The position numbers and the translations under genes are program-made. From Bagarius yarrelli (taxonomy: Eukaryota; Chordata; Actinopteri; Siluriformes; Sisoridae), in NCBI GenBank assembly GCA_005784505.1, contig VCAZ01000001.1, forward strand, positions 13,501,597 to 13,565,596: DNA of 64,000 nt, in the 5' to 3' direction. Each line of letters starts with the position of its first letter. Positions within the stretch are counted from its first letter, which is position 1. Shown piece by piece: positions 1-13,491 of this stretch. Under the pieces are notes generated by a model. The model made no database searches. It saw only the letters and a list, made by a program, of their open reading frames with translations, and was not told the DNA's origin.

Positions 1-1985
1 GCATTTAATAAATGATAAAGGTACGTCCTGTACTTGGTGATGTCACTGTGCTGTTCAGTTTTCTTTTTGTTATGATGGCATTCATAGTGTTCTATGATAA
101 AGCTAATGTTCTGCAAATTTCTTTGGCCATGGCTTGACATGACTACATCATTGTACTGATGAGTGCTGTATTTACAATGACCAATTTACAATGACTTTAA
201 AAATAAAGGTCAGTTTTAATTGGTTTAGTTCAATGCTCTATTTTAAAAGGTTAGGGTTTTAAAGGTGGAAACAGCAAAAATATCATATAATGTAAAAAAC
301 GGGTGTGCAGACTATTTCTATCAGGTGAATGGCACTAATGTATAGTAAATATTCTATGATACTATGGATGTATGATTGAATATTAAACAGCTGCGAAGGA
401 AATTTGGAATGGTTGTGAAAAAAAAGCCTAGATGATTCATAACCCCACAAGGATGTTTGGCTGGCAGTAGTGCTACAGATTTTCCCAGGCTTAAGCTGTG
501 TGATGTCTGTGTGTGCAAATTTAGCCACCTGCTCAGCACAAATCTCTTCAGAAACAGCACTCACTTCTCCCCCCTCCAATAGTATACACACAGGAAATGA
601 ATTATTTCCCATTGCTTTCACTCTTAAACTAAACTGAGCAACTGTACTTAGTCTCACAGGTGAGCATTTTCAAGGCCTAAACCAGACATATTAAAAATGC
701 ACATTTTTTCCCACCCTTTTCGCAATCTATGAACAGAAGTTACCCCTGGAAACGGAAATCCCCTCACTGTACTCTCAATATAAGCATATATCTGGGTGGC
801 CTACATACGCATGAGAATCTGGTCTACAAAATGCTGATTTTTTTCAGGGTTCATAAGCAGTCATTAAAAATCCTTTTGTTTTCCTAGACTGAATAATTGG
901 TGCAAATGGCCATAGTAAAGAGTTCAGCCAAAGGTAGAAACAGTATTTCATGTACTAACTGTTATGCTGCTCTTATAAAGGTTTACATGCTCCTTCGTGA
1001 TTGTTTTCGTGAGTTTCCTGCACAGATCCCTGACTGACTGGAACGTCGTGTGAGTTTCATGCTTCTGATTAACATGTATAGAGCAAATTTACACCTGGTT
1101 TACAAAATGGACGGCAAAAATACATGCGATCTCGCCTACTGCTAGTTGGACAAAAGTTTTGTACATGTGGAATATGTAATTAACTTCACATTACTCCATC
1201 TTGATGTGCTGACTCTTATCCGTTATAAGATACATGCTTGCTGAAGTGTTTGAAATGCACACATAGGCTTGTAAACCAGGTTTGTTTCTGTAAAAAGCCA
1301 TGTGTATATTTTCATGCAGGATGTAGTCTGTTTACACTGCATGTTGATGTGTGTACAGTAGATGGGTTTTTTTGTTTGGCAGGTCTGACAGCTATAAATG
1401 ATAATAAAAGGCCCAGTTTTTATTTACAAAATTTATAGAAAACTTTGCATGTGTATCTTTATACACTTTTAAATAATCTTCAATCCCAACTCCTTTCTTT
1501 CTGCTTTTACCGGCTAAACCAATGTCTAAAAAAAAAAAAAATAGACAACTGGGGTAAGGCTACAGGAAGCAGCCAGCTAGTTAACTGTTTTAAAAAATTT
1601 TGCATATTTTGCACAGGATGGTGTAATTATACTACTGTTAATGATCAATGCATTTCTATAGGCCCAGCATGGCAACCGTCACTATTTATTTTACCTTCTA
1701 AGCAAACCGCCGCCTGAGTCTATAAATCATGGTTACTACGGGGTAATGATATGTTGTTCTGGTAGTGATGAAAAGCTTGTAATTATGCAACATAAAAAAC
1801 ACTGTGTATCTCAACTTATAGTTTATTCAGGAAACTTAAAACTTGTTGCTAAGATTGATCTTTTTTCCTGTGTGACTATCACCTTTGTTTAAACTGCACT
1901 TGCTTAACATGATCCAGGTAAACACCCAACCTTAAATTCATGCTGCGGTGCCGTCATTGCCATGTGACAATATTAACATGGTGAG
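1..1985. other. Unannotated AT-rich DNA
   Basis: No exon, tRNA or recognisable transposon was found. The longest open frame is 124 codons on the minus strand (657-283); it has a repetitive-looking composition and no motif I recognise. A run of 13 A lies near 1528-1540. Confidence 0.6.
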
Positions 1986-2078
1986 GGAAGTAGTAGCGCA
2001 GTGGTTTGTAGGACTGCTAATAGAAAGATTGTGGGTTCGATTCCCAGCACCATCACGTTGTCACTGCTGGGCTTCTAT
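1986..2078 (+). repeat. tRNA-derived SINE fragment (type 1), 5' part
   Basis: The head reads 'ggaagtagtagcgcagtgg', followed by a B-box-like 'gtgggttcgattcccagc' and 'cactgctgggc'. The same order of blocks recurs at 61285-61463 and elsewhere in the window. The LINE-like 3' tail of the family ('aagtcgctctggataaggg...') is missing, so this is a 3'-truncated copy. The B-box is close to pol III consensus, but the copy is too short to be a functional tRNA gene. Confidence 0.8.
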
Positions 2079-2079
2079 G

Positions 2080-3380
2080 CAAGTCTTAAAAAAAGAGATG
2101 CCGTAAATGCTGAATGTAGTACATCTGAAAACGATGCATTAATATACTATATAAAAAGTGCTTTTAAACTTTTGGAAAGTAAAGTACGATTTAACTGTAG
2201 TACTTAATTAAATGCAGTTTCAGACTGTGTTAGTCCCAGCCTCAAAACCACTCCAACGCACAATGGCTGAATGTCTGATTCCGTCTGATGCATCGGCACA
2301 CAAAGTTTCAAGCTGGATTGTACCGTGTTTGGATTGTACCGGATTTCTGAGCGTGGGTTTGGTGTTTTTTTAACAGTTAACTTGAAAACAAAAGGTTTTC
2401 AGCGCTGTACCGCTCTCATCGAAGAAAAAAATCACGATTACAGCTTTGATAATAAGCACTTATGGGGATCTGCTAAACACCGGATTTCCAAATGATGTAT
2501 TATTTACGGTATAGACTCATTCAGTTGCAAGACTTTTCTAAATGATTTTCTGTTTTGAAGAGACATCGATTCTAAATTTTAATGTCCCTTAACATGACAC
2601 TAAACCAAATAAACTGTAATTGATTGCTTTACATGTCAGTCAGACACAATCTTGGCCAATAAAAGTGCAGACCTTCTGCCATCAGTCTTAAACTATTTAA
2701 GACCTGTACTGTGTATAGATGTTGTGAGACGATAAAAAGTGATCACAGAAATGTGAATCAGCTCCAGGCAACAATGAAATAGTTACATCAGACCATAATG
2801 AACTGAGACATGAAACAGATAATCGGTTAATTATACAAGAAGTGCTTGAGCTGATTTATTCATGGCTATTCTCACTCATAAAACACTTATAATGGAGTGT
2901 ACCATCAACTAGGCCCCTTTATTAGAAATAATTAAGAGCGTTTAATGATTGAGCAATGCATAGTTTGTTGAAGTTATTTAAAGCAGCTGTAGCATGTAGA
3001 GTTCTGTGTGTGAAAAAGTTCTAGAAGAATGTTACTCTGCTGTTTTTATAGCGCTGTAGAGTTCCGTTTTGCTTTTCTTTATGCGCCTCCGGTTTACAAC
3101 CGACCTGAAGTCAGTGCACGGCCTGCGCCAAGTAACATCAAATCAAGCTGCAAAACAGCTCAGCATCCCGTAGTGCTCCAAGTCACAAAGATCCTCCGAG
3201 GAGTCCAGGCATGAGTGGAATAAAAATATGGTTCTTACTGTAATCCATATGCCAACCTACATTCTCATGTCTAGAACAGTGGGGGGATAGAACATATAAG
3301 ATTTCTTATAAAAACAATGGAAAATACTAAACGAACCTTAAAAACAATTTTTCTGGCTTCTACAAAGAAAAGAAACATAA
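2080..3380. other. Unannotated AT-rich DNA
   Basis: I see no gene, SINE or Tc1 signature. Open frames are at most about 60 codons and not gene-like. Confidence 0.55.
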
Positions 3381-3821
3381 CACATACATCATATCCATAT
3401 GTTTTTTTTGAACATCTTATTCCAGATTTAGCCTCAGTCATACTTCTGTAATAACCTCCACAGTTCTGGAAAGATTGTTGTGTCACTGTGGGGGTTTGTG
3501 TTCATTTAGCTACAATAGTATCAGTGAGATCAGAGGAGCTCTGGGGTTTCATCAGTGTTCCAGTTTATCCCAAAGGGGTTCAGTGGGGTTCTGTACAGAC
3601 ACTCCAGTTTCTCTACTCCAACCAAAACACAACATTTCTTTATGGAGTTTAGGGGTGTGTACACAGAGACATTGTCATGCTGAAACATTGGTGCTCAGTT
3701 TAATGTAATGCTACAACATACATAGACTTTCTAGACAACTGTGTACCTCAGACTTTGCAACAAGACACATTTATGTGGATGTGTTACTAAGGTGTCCACA
3801 AACTTTTGGCCATATAGTGTA
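3381..3821 (-). mobile_element. Degenerate Tc1-like relic (family E)
   Basis: This is the longest clean copy of the window's commonest repeat. It contains 'gaacatcttattccagattt', 'ctgtaataacctccac', 'gtttgtgttcatttagctac', 'gacattgtcatgctg', and ends in the inverted-repeat-like 'ccacaaacttttggccatat' plus agtgta. The family is shown to be transposase-derived by the copy at 18841-19155, where the opposite strand preserves an NPxxHLWDEL motif. Read that way, the coding strand here is minus. There are many frame breaks and no usable ORF. The left end is eroded and no clear TA target duplication could be paired. By recall it resembles the defective Tc1-like repeats of catfishes. Confidence 0.8.
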
Positions 3822-6720
3822 GATCTGCATTGTGGAACAGTTGGAATAGATACTGAGGGGTGAGAGGTGATGGGTGCGGGAGAAATTCTCCATCTGGAGA
3901 AAATATCCAAAAATCTTTCCATAACCCTTTTTTTTCTCCCCCATCTTTCTGTGTAAAACAATCCAAACCCGACAGGCCTTAATCGAATTCACATTGAACT
4001 CATAGCAAGCGTTAGGTTTCATGTTTACTTTGCAGTACCCCGTTTATGAAGAATTGGGAAAACACTGGAGGCTCTGTTATATGTTTCGCTTCTGCAATAT
4101 TCAATAATCCCAGACACCATGCTGTGAGAACAGGCGGAGCACAAGCTTCACCACTTCACACGGCGTTTGACTACACTCACCTATCGGCATATTGTACGAA
4201 ACACAGCAAGCCTGTAAGACGTACTGTGTAAAAGGGCACAGGACTGCTTTCTGACTTTTCAGCACAAAGAGCTGCTCTGTAGGCTGCTGAAAGTCACACT
4301 AATGTGTCGCCTCAAAGAGCGCAGGGTGTTGCCACTAAAACCACCCTAAATAGTTACCAAACAGGGTCAAGAAACAAATGTTTATTTATTCAGGGTTGAT
4401 GTATGTGTAAAGAGGGAGCGCTTTAACGTGCTATCATTCAAGGAATCTTGTCCAGAAATGACTGTGTCCAGTGGCAGATGTTTGAGCTGTGTTTACTTGT
4501 ACTGTGTGTTGTAACAAGGAACTCATCCATGTTTATTCCAGCATACTTCCCTACTTGGATTCTGACCCTTGTGACTCTTAATATCTGGGACCACATGCTT
4601 GCTGCCTATTTGTTTTAAGGACACTGACAACGTCCTGGAGAGAAGACAAGATGAAAGGAAAGACAGGAAATGCTGTTTTTGAGGTATGCACTTTTACAAA
4701 CATGAATCGCATGTACCACATCTATTACATTTTGTGCGTTACGCCGGTTTCTACTGTACATTTCGACTATACCATATGATTTTTAACACAACACATTGCT
4801 GTGCAGCTGGATTGCATAATCAGACAGTGAACAATCACTTAGAGAGCTCAACACAGGACAAAGCTTTCTTTGTGCTGAACATTTTCCCTAGATAACATCT
4901 GAAAGTGTGTAAAGCCGTGAATCTAATGCCCACACATGAGTAAAAATCACAGGAGATTCAAAGGTGCACTGAGCGATTTTTGCCAAACAGGATTGAAGAT
5001 CTCCAAACCAACTACAGCCCATAAAACAATACCAGCCCAAAAAGTGTACTGTTTGAACCAGCAAAACAATAAATGTATAGACTTTAACCTGTTACATCAA
5101 AAAGCAGCCTAAAAATGATCAACTAGCAAAGCACCTTTTTTTTCCCGGGGCTGATGTAATCAAGAGGAGCCCAAACGGGCAGGAAGTCACCCAATCTGGC
5201 AACACTGTGAACCCCTTTTTTTCTCCCAATCATTAGTAGACACGCCCCTTAAAAATTAGTACTTTACCAAAATTGTTTACTTTATGTATTTTGTCTCTTT
5301 CAGAAATTATTCTATTGTGTAACTATGTTTCCATCAGTCGTATGCATGTGTGAGTGTGGGATGAGTTTTTAAGCAAACTAAAAGCATTTAACTGAAATGC
5401 GGTTTGAATTCTTTGCAGCTGAAACTACAGGATGCTCGACTGATCCTGCATAGGCCCCTTGTTTAAATTCTGTCTTTGGGGAGGACTCATAAATTCTTTT
5501 CCATCAGAACCCCCAGCGCCTAAACCTTACTCAAAGCTCAGAGGGAGCTCTCTTCTTCGCAGTAGCTGCTTAGGCAACTCTTTCCACCCAGCTACTGTTT
5601 CTTTACCGCACCCACTTTCCTTCTACTCATCCAGTCTCGCACCCGGTCATTAGTAAAACATTAGGATCTCAGCACAACCTGGTGCGCTGGCACTGCTGAA
5701 AATAAACACTCGACTTGGAATAAAAATGACAACCTGATGGAACCATTTATCATAAGTCACCGTGTGACAGCTTTTTTTTGTTTGTTAGCTTACAGATGAC
5801 ATCACTCTGATGTCAGCCACACCTCTCCAGTGCAGAATAAAGGAGACTATAGAGTTTTTAGGAGTAGGACAGATTTAGTTTTTACTAAAAGGTCACATTG
5901 TGTAACTGAAATGTTTTTATTTTACATTAAAATATCAGACTGTTACTTTTAGATATAGAACATTAGCTTGCTACTCAGCTAACATGTAGCTTGTCTAAAA
6001 TCTACCTAAAAAACTATCTAGCTAATGCTAGATTAATAACTAGGTCACTAGTGGACACATTAAACTAGCAAAAAAGTTGAAAAGATTATTGATTTATTAA
6101 GCAGCTTTTAATTTGTAAAAGATTTCAATTGTAAAACATTGTTATAGTGTATATAAAACTCGGAATGACACGTTTAAAAAAAAAAAATCTGAAATTTTTG
6201 AAATGTTCCAGATCTGTTGAATATTTAAGTTGCTGCACTATTACTAGGTGCAATATAAATGTGTGATATTTTCTAGGATTATTAATTCATACAAAAGATC
6301 TAATCCCTATTACATCTTCAATTTTAAACCACTTAAAATCAATTAAAATAGATTTGCTCTCAGATTAAATATTAAAGGTTTTCCACAGATGTGTTCACAC
6401 TGTTATCAAAGCAAAATGATCATGAACCACATACTAACTATGAAAATTCTACTCTGCAGTAAACTTGTTGCCAGCAATATCGACTGTACTAAAAACTGTT
6501 GTGTTAATCCACAACCAAATGGTAAAACTATTTGTCCTTTTCTTCCACTCATGATTTCACATCCCACTGTATACACGTAGTCACTGCATATTCATATTTT
6601 AGCCCCTGGTAGAAAGCCAAGCAATAACAACTTATTACTAAATATGTTTTATATTTTTATACTTTTTATACTTTTACAGTTGACAGTTTAGTCTTAGCCT
6701 TAGAGGTATGGCTCCTCCCA
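3822..6720. other. Unannotated DNA with a possible unclassified repeat near 4960-5260
   Basis: No exon is recognised. The stretch 4960-5260 ('aaggtgcactgagcgatttt' ... 'caatctggcaacactgtgaa') resembles fish interspersed repeats I have seen, but I could not find its matching inverted end, so it is not called as an element. Confidence 0.45.
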
Positions 6721-6948
6721 CATTTTACATCTACATCTACATCTCCAGTATTTGGCAGAGGCCCTTATCCAATGCGACTTACATTTATCATTTTTTTATA
6801 TAACGAGCAGCATTAGGGGTTAAGGCCTTGCTCAGGGGCCCACAGTGGTGGCTTGGTGGCTTGGTGGTGCTAGTCCAACACTCTAATCTCTAACCCCGAT
6901 CTTTTTGGTATCAGTCCAACACTTTTAACCACTGCGCCACCACTTCCC
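6721..6948 (-). repeat. tRNA-derived SINE (type 1), nearly full length
   Basis: On the plus strand it begins with the reverse of the LINE-like tail ('atttggcagaggcccttatc', 'gcgacttacattta'), then 'ggggttaaggccttgctcag', then the tRNA-like head reversed ('ttaaccactgcgccaccact'). A small internal duplication ('ggtggcttggtggcttggtg') is visible. The tail end has 'catctacatctacatct', a simple repeat typical of SINE 3' ends. Confidence 0.85.
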
Positions 6949-7052
6949 AAAGTGCCACTTCACAAATTTTATCAAAATTTAATTTATTGTAGAACTTTTC
7001 TTGACATATGTTGTGTGTAAATAAAGGAAGTTTAAACATTAATTTGGAAAAC

Positions 7053-7219
7053 AAATTACATTTCAGGCATTTAGCAGACACCCTTATCCACACTTTTAAC
7101 CTCTTTTATACAACTGAGTAATTGTGGGTTAAGTGCCTTACTCAGGGGCCCAGCAGTGGTAACTTGGTGGTGATAGACATCGAACCCACAATCTTTAACA
7201 ACTTAACCACTACACTTCC
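7053..7219 (-). repeat. tRNA-derived SINE (type 1), internally deleted
   Basis: The tail ('catttagcagacacccttatcc'-like), the middle ('gggttaagtgccttactcag') and the reversed head with the B-box ('catcgaacccacaatcttt', 'aaccactacacttcct') are in the normal order. The segment between tail and middle is rearranged. It lies about 100 bp from another copy in the same orientation. Confidence 0.8.
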
Positions 7220-8669
7220 TATTAATTAGCCTATTAATCTTATATCTATGCTTAGATGGGCTTATTAACCTCGTGTTCAGAATGTGAAGTCAAATCAAGA
7301 TAAAAACGTAACAGTGCTGCTTATGTCTAGTATTTCTAGTATTTTCCTCCAATAAAATGCAGATAGATATTTTTTATCTTTAATACAGAACTTTTTTAAC
7401 TGTAGCACATTACATCATCAGGTTAAATGTCCATTATTCTTCAGTAGAAATGATGTAAGGTGAAGCCAGATGCAGGCAACAAGCTTTAACCTCTTACAGA
7501 CTCCAGCTGGTCTTCTCAGTTCAGGATTAATCCTGAAAGCTATTCATCTGTAAGCTTAACAATTCTTTTTAAGTTAAGCTTACAAATGCCGGACGAAATT
7601 GACTATGCAAGCTCCTTCCTTGAAAAAGGCCTCCTACAAGGCTCATTCAAAGTTTACACAGGCTTAAACCTTTAAAGTGCACACAGTTAAATGCCTTATC
7701 AGGTTGGGATATGAGGTGACAGAGCACTTTGCTACATTTCAACCTCTGTTAGCTTCCCACAGCTGTGGATTACGCTTGCATTCCGCGAGGAACGTTTAGA
7801 TTCATGACTTAAACTGGTGCTCGGCAAGAGCTTCCACATCCCCAGCAAGCCTGTAATAGCCTCTCATTTCCAAATTCCAATTCTATTTTCCTGTTCTGCC
7901 TGTCTCGTGCTCAATTACTTTATTCCCACAGCTAGGCACTTGCAAACACATTCAGTACAAGCAATACGAAACACTACAAACTCCCAGGCATCCATCAGAT
8001 CAACGGATGTAGTAATCCTAAAAGAGGGAAAAGTATTTCTTCAGCCTAAGGAACGTCCAACCTGCCGCTGGTTGCCAGATGTCCACATAAAAGACATCAA
8101 TAAAACACAGCTTTAAATATTACGTGGACACAGATTTGTGCATGTCAATGATCTTGCTTTGCAGGGTGACTGGCGTTATGCCTGCTTGTATCTAATAGAA
8201 ATAACATCTCTCAATCTGTGATCATCAAATCATTATAAAACCGGGAAGAAAGAGACGCAGAACCTAGAGGAGTTTGAACAAGATGGTACTATATACGATG
8301 TCAATGCAGTATAATAAACAGGTGAAACCGAAGTCAATAATCAATCCTGTACATTGTCCGCTGTCCATCAGTGTTAAAGGTAACAGCATCATTAGCAGCC
8401 TCATTCCAAATCATTTTTCTATGTTAAGGATTTAAATCTCACTTCATACTTCTTTTATAAATCTTTCTTTTAACACCGCCCTCAAAGAATAACTGACCAA
8501 ACATCAGAGCACTAACAAGTAGTTCCAGATCTCAATAGACAGCCTAAAACATTGATCTGTGGTCTTCTTGACTATTAAACAAACAGCACATTCTACATAT
8601 ATTGTATATTATAGTAACTCTTTCAAGGCACATGTACAGAGCCAATGAAATGCAGTGAATGAATGTTAA
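7220..8669. other. Unannotated DNA
   Basis: No gene was recognised. A 99-codon plus-strand open frame at 7817-8116 has no motif I know and no convincing splice or start context. Confidence 0.5.
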
Positions 8670-8800
8670 TCTAAATGTTGTCTTCATCCAGAGCAACTTA
8701 CATTTATCTCTTTTTTTGAAGGGTTGAGGATTAGGGGCTTTCCTCATGGTTAAGCTTGGGGGTGGTGGGAATTGAACTTATGATCTTCTTACTAGGCAAC
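8670..8800 (-). repeat. Diverged SINE (type 1) fragment
   Basis: It shows 'tcatccagagcaacttacattt', then 'gaggattaggggc' and 'ggtggtgggaattgaactta', the reversed order of SINE type 1 blocks. Sequence is more diverged than in neighbouring copies, suggesting an older insertion. Confidence 0.6.
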
Positions 8801-9837
8801 GTAGGTTTCTGATGGGGTTAATAGAAGACTTAGCCTTACAAACATGACTCCTCAAATCATGGAGTATTTGATATATTTTTGTAAATAGATCATCAGATGT
8901 AGGATCATCAGGTTTTTTACTAAATGACTAGTTCTGCTGATGTTGCCTAATGACCTAACTTGCAAAGCAAAATGCTTCAAAAATAACCAGCTTTATACAA
9001 TATTTCTGTAACCTTTTAGAGAGTTTTAAGATAGTTTGTTCTAATCATATGCTAACCTCAGGCCTACTGAATACTACTAATCTTAGCCAACATGACTTTA
9101 ACAGAGTTCCAGGTCTGTTTATACAGTGTGTAAGAGGAAAAAACATTTTAGTTATTAAACAGAATTTACCAACAGACAGCAAAAGGTACTAATTTATAAG
9201 TGCTTTATTGTTATTATAATTTGTGCCGCATGTTTCCAACAGAGTCTGTCTTATTTCGGGGGCTGCCAGGGAACAGCGAGACTTTCTGGGTCTAATTTGT
9301 GATTTCTAATTTTACGGTTGCTTAATAGGAAGCTTTGAGGTGTGCCTGCTTCGTTGGGGTGGGGGTGAAGGCGGGGTGGGCGGCTGAGATGGAGAAGGAC
9401 ATACATTCAGGCAAATGCATTAGCATTCATTAGGAGGAAGCGACCTCTAGCACACAAAGCCTGCTTATTAAACACACTGATTTGTCTGTCACTTCATCTA
9501 AGCTTAACCTGTTTCTCACAAAGAACCAACACAGAATAACGAGATTACCACAGATCATTATCAGTTTTCCTCTTTTCGAACATGAGGTCTTCACTATTTA
9601 ACTCCCTTAACCTATGAATTACATAAAATACATGGATACACACTTATAAAAGAAAAAAAAATGGAAATATGCAGTGATCATTACATTAAAGCAATGATCA
9701 TGATTAGGACACTTTCCATGGCAGTATATTTGTAATACTACTATTAGGTTACTGGTCCAACAAGTTTCCCTCTGAGCTACCATTTGCCCAAACTGAAAAG
9801 TAAAAAAATTTTTTTATATTTGTACATAGCGTGAGAA
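8801..9837. other. Unannotated DNA with a short G-rich patch
   Basis: No gene is seen. A G-rich patch at about 9355-9388 (runs of four to five G) stands out from the AT-rich background. Confidence 0.5.
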
Positions 9838-9917
9838 AAAGACAGAGAAAGAGAGAGGAAGGGACAGAGAGAAAAAAAGAGAAAGAGTGAGAGAGAGAGA
9901 GAAAGAAAGAGAGAGAC
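9838..9917 (+). repeat. Imperfect GA/GAAA purine microsatellite
   Basis: About 80 bp of almost pure purine, built of 'gaga' with scattered interruptions (e.g. 'gagagagagagagaaagaaa'). Confidence 0.9.
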
Positions 9918-11470
9918 CACAGTATGACGGCACCACCGTTTCACTAGTCTGCTACTGCAGCTCTTCCATCATCCCATTAAGCCAAACTAACGGCACAAGT
10001 TTTCGAATCATGCATGTGAATAAAAACCCGATTGCTCAGCTAGTTGAAGCGCTTCATGTCTTTGTACGTGCGTGAGCCTGAATCTCGCTTCCTATTTGGA
10101 CTCTGTACGAATGCGTGCAAAACTACAGAAATCTTGACTTCTCGTTCACACTAAATAAAGCCTTGCACTTCCGAACACTCTTCATTGAATTATATATGTG
10201 TGTGTGTGCATGTGGCCGAGTCTAATTACAGCCTGTGGTCTGCTTGTTTTGGCTCACTAGTGGTCCCTCGATTATGTTTATCTCTTAGGGTCATGTGGTA
10301 GTGTGACTTCATAACCTAAACATTAGTGTAAATTAAGCCATTAAATCTGGGCCTTGGAGCAAAAATGCCCTCTTAACTGTGGCATCAGACCGAGCAGGCT
10401 TTGATAGAAGAAAGTAGAAATGTGGACACACCTCTTTTTCGTTCAACCTAGAAATGGTTACTGGATTCAAAAACTATGACCTTGTTTCTCCCTGCTAGAC
10501 TTTGAGGTGGTTTGTACAGGAGATGGTTTCTTTTTTTAAACCTTTACGAGTTAGTGGGTGATTCCATCTCAGACAGAAGAGGCGGTTAAGCAGGGTGGAA
10601 TAGGAAAACTCGGCAAGGTTATTTGTCACTGGACACCTACAAGAAAGGGGCTTTGTCCTAGCTGACTACTGGAGTTCTATAAAGCCCACATGTGGAAACT
10701 ACCCAAGGGAATGCGAATCAAGATATTTTAGTTCCAAAACTACCAAAAAAGGAGAGACCTTTGCCAAAGTCAGTAGCAGACGTAATTTAGTAAGAGTCGT
10801 TTCCAGAAGCGGGTACCCCTCATGCTGCCAGATGGTCTGGCTTCCAGTTAAGGGCGTTAGCTGTCTGCAGCTCTGTGACATTCGCTGCCTATGACAGCAG
10901 CACAACCCCGTAACACTTTTTTTATAAAAGGTTTATTTATTTCTATTTTTAACAGCTCCTCACATAACTTAAAAAAATGCACTGTTCAGCTACAAAAAAA
11001 ACCCCTGACAAAATGCAGTCTCACTGCTGTTCCATATGCCGTGCACATCACTAATGTCTAAACATAATATTTACAATTCGTTATATATAACTCAGAATTG
11101 CTCATATGGACTTACTTAATAGCCTCATTTTCCTCTCCACTGAGCAAACACATTCTTAACAATTCACCTTCATTTCCCCTGTCTTATATGCTAAGATACT
11201 AATTTGAATATTCCTCCTACTTATGATGCTTGAACTGAGGGCAAAATAATGTTTGAATACCAATGAAAAGATGTCTTGTTCATGGCTGGAGCCCTGAGCC
11301 AACCCCACCCTCATGTGTGAAAAAAACAAGTAGGGGTCTGTTAACACCGCAGCCAGTTTGTCTGTCCAATAAGAAAATCCTACAGCAAAATATTTTAGGA
11401 CTAACTGTTCAAGTCCTAATATGTAGAGCAACTAAACTACATAGACGATGATATCGTGATTATTTTTTCA
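9918..11470. other. Unannotated DNA
   Basis: No exon or repeat was recognised. Short TG tract near 10196-10210. Confidence 0.5.
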
Positions 11471-11585
11471 CTTTGGGAATTGGTGTTCAGCTACAATAGT
11501 ATTATTAAGTTCAGGTTCACACAAACCAGAACACAATCAGTAAGTAAAGAATACTGTAATACTACAACATACAAATACATTATTA
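11471..11585 (-). mobile_element. Heavily decayed Tc1-like fragment (family E)
   Basis: Recognisable pieces are 'gttcagctacaatagtatta', 'accagaacaca' and 'taatactacaacatacaaa', in the same order as at 3500-3720 but with large deletions between them. Confidence 0.5.
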
Positions 11586-12332
11586 ACTATAGTCAAATTA
11601 ATAGAAATCAAGTACCTTGAAGTCTGAACCCGACGAATGTTTTACTGTCAGCAAGTGATTTTTTTATATAAGAATATAATTACTGTTAAGTTCACGCAAA
11701 CTACGATGTCTTTTAGGACATCAAGGATTAAAAACCCTACAGTACACACATACATTAAATATTACAATTTTGTCTGTATATGTTAATTAAATTTTTGCTG
11801 GTATATGTTAACATATAATAAAATGATATGTGAATGGTACGTAAAAGAACTATATAGGTCAAAATTTATCCAGGAATCAGTAGCATAAGTAGCAGAGGGG
11901 TTTTCTTGTAGTTATGGAAACCAAAAGTGGTTCATTTTATTGAGACTTTACATCTTCTAATATTTGTCATCCAATTATTAAGGCTTTTTTTCCAAAAAAT
12001 TTAACCAACTGGCAAAACTTCAAGCCCATGATAGTTCCTTTAAGCTGCTAAAACAGAATATTTTCAAGTGTATGTTAACTTTAAGGAAGGATAAAAAAAT
12101 AATAGATGCATAATTAATTTTCTGTAATTATATTGGTAGCAGGTTGGGTAAACAACAGAAATACTCATAAAACAGGCATTCTCTTATTTCTGACTCTTTT
12201 TTTTTAAAGATTAATTACTTTTAACCCGGAATTTTATTCCTTTTATAGAAATTTTATTGTGAGCATTAATAAACACTTTATGTTGCCCCACTTCCAGGTT
12301 TTTACACACATTCAACTGGTCTATTACAAAAG
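11586..12332. other. Unannotated AT-rich DNA
   Basis: Only A/T-rich unique sequence; no motif recognised. Confidence 0.5.
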
Positions 12333-12354
12333 ACACACACACACACACACACAC
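12333..12354 (+). repeat. (AC)11 microsatellite
   Basis: Uninterrupted AC dinucleotide run. Confidence 0.95.
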
Positions 12355-13187
12355 GTGAATAAATGGTCTGTGCAGGTGCTTAGACTTGCTCCCTGAGCCT
12401 GATTTGCCTGTTAATAAACCCACCTGCAAATGATGTAACATTTATTTCAGAGGATATTAACACTTAGCTGTGGTGTATTGTTTTATAAGGGCTTTTATTT
12501 TAATGCCAGTGCATCAAACAATACACTTAACTGATGTAACAATGACATTTATACGATTTTATTTGAGTCAGTTGTGCGAACAAAAAAAGAAATAGAAGGA
12601 CTAACGAGAAATAAATTACAATTAAAAATGCAATAAAATACAGTAGGACTGTAAATATCATATGTGAATATTTCACATTTTACAGTTATTTTTGCATAGC
12701 ATCCACATAAAAAAACCCAAACTGTTAGTAATAAAATAGATCTTACATAACATACTTTAAAATAAACATTAAACTTGATCAAGCCCACACATTTTTTTAC
12801 CCTAAAAAGTCAATTTTCCCCATTCTAGGAAAGCTTATCATACCTTATTCTCTTGTGCTAATATGTGACCATACTTGCTAGCTTGTGCAAACAGCAATGG
12901 TTTTTGTCAGAAATCAGGGGCTGTGACATTATCCAAATATTTAAGGTCTAGTCTATAGGAGCATTTTGGTTATGCAGTAAAGTTATGACAGACCAAAAGA
13001 AGAGCAGGCTACATTTTTTCCTAATTTAGTTGTCTACTTTTCTTGATCTCTTGCCTCCTTAAGCATCAGATCCATATTCCTAATATAAGAACCTTATGTT
13101 GCTTTTAGCTATTTATCCCAATTACTTTAAAGTGGTTCACTGAATGACATTAGACTTTAAGTAAGTGAAGACAGTTATCATCTTGGA
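12355..13187. other. Unannotated AT-rich DNA
   Basis: No gene or repeat recognised. Confidence 0.5.
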
Positions 13188-13383
13188 CTCTGGACGGCCA
13201 TCCAGACAAGACCACAAAAACTTTTTTCGCATCATGGAATAACCTGCTGGTTTGGCTGTTCAGAGAAGAATTGGTCCTCCTGACTGAACCTTGTTTCTCC
13301 CAAGGTTTATTTTCTCCATTTTGTCACAGATGGAGTTTTGGTTTACTGCCGCTGTCGCCTCTGGCTTGTTTAGCTGGGGACTC
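13188..13383 (+). repeat. Probable fish interspersed repeat ('tctccattttgtcacagatgg' type)
   Basis: The blocks 'cttgtttctcccaaggttta', 'tctccattttgtcacagatg' and 'cgctgtcgcctctggcttgt' correspond, from memory, to a repeat very common in cyprinid and catfish genomes and in the UTRs of fish transcripts. Its class is not clear to me and the boundaries are approximate. Confidence 0.5.
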
Positions 13384-13491
13384 TTACTTTTATAGAAGTG
13401 ACATTAGAGGGGGAAGAGTAACACTAAATCTGGAATACAGTATTTAATAGAAAACAAATGAATGTGCTGGTCAGGTGCATCTACATGAAGG

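Noticed and set aside
283..657. 124-codon minus-strand open frame
   Set aside because: No domain, splice signals or codon pattern; internal shift frames are also open in this stop-poor stretch.
2020..2056. Possible tRNA gene (strong B-box)
   Set aside because: Flanking sequence matches the SINE type 1 head; there is no complete cloverleaf of about 73 nt.
4960..5920. Possible DNA transposon with ends near 4960 and 5920
   Set aside because: The two suspected ends are not inverted copies of each other on inspection.
7817..8116. 99-codon plus-strand open frame
   Set aside because: No recognisable motif, no plausible start context or splice sites; likely chance.
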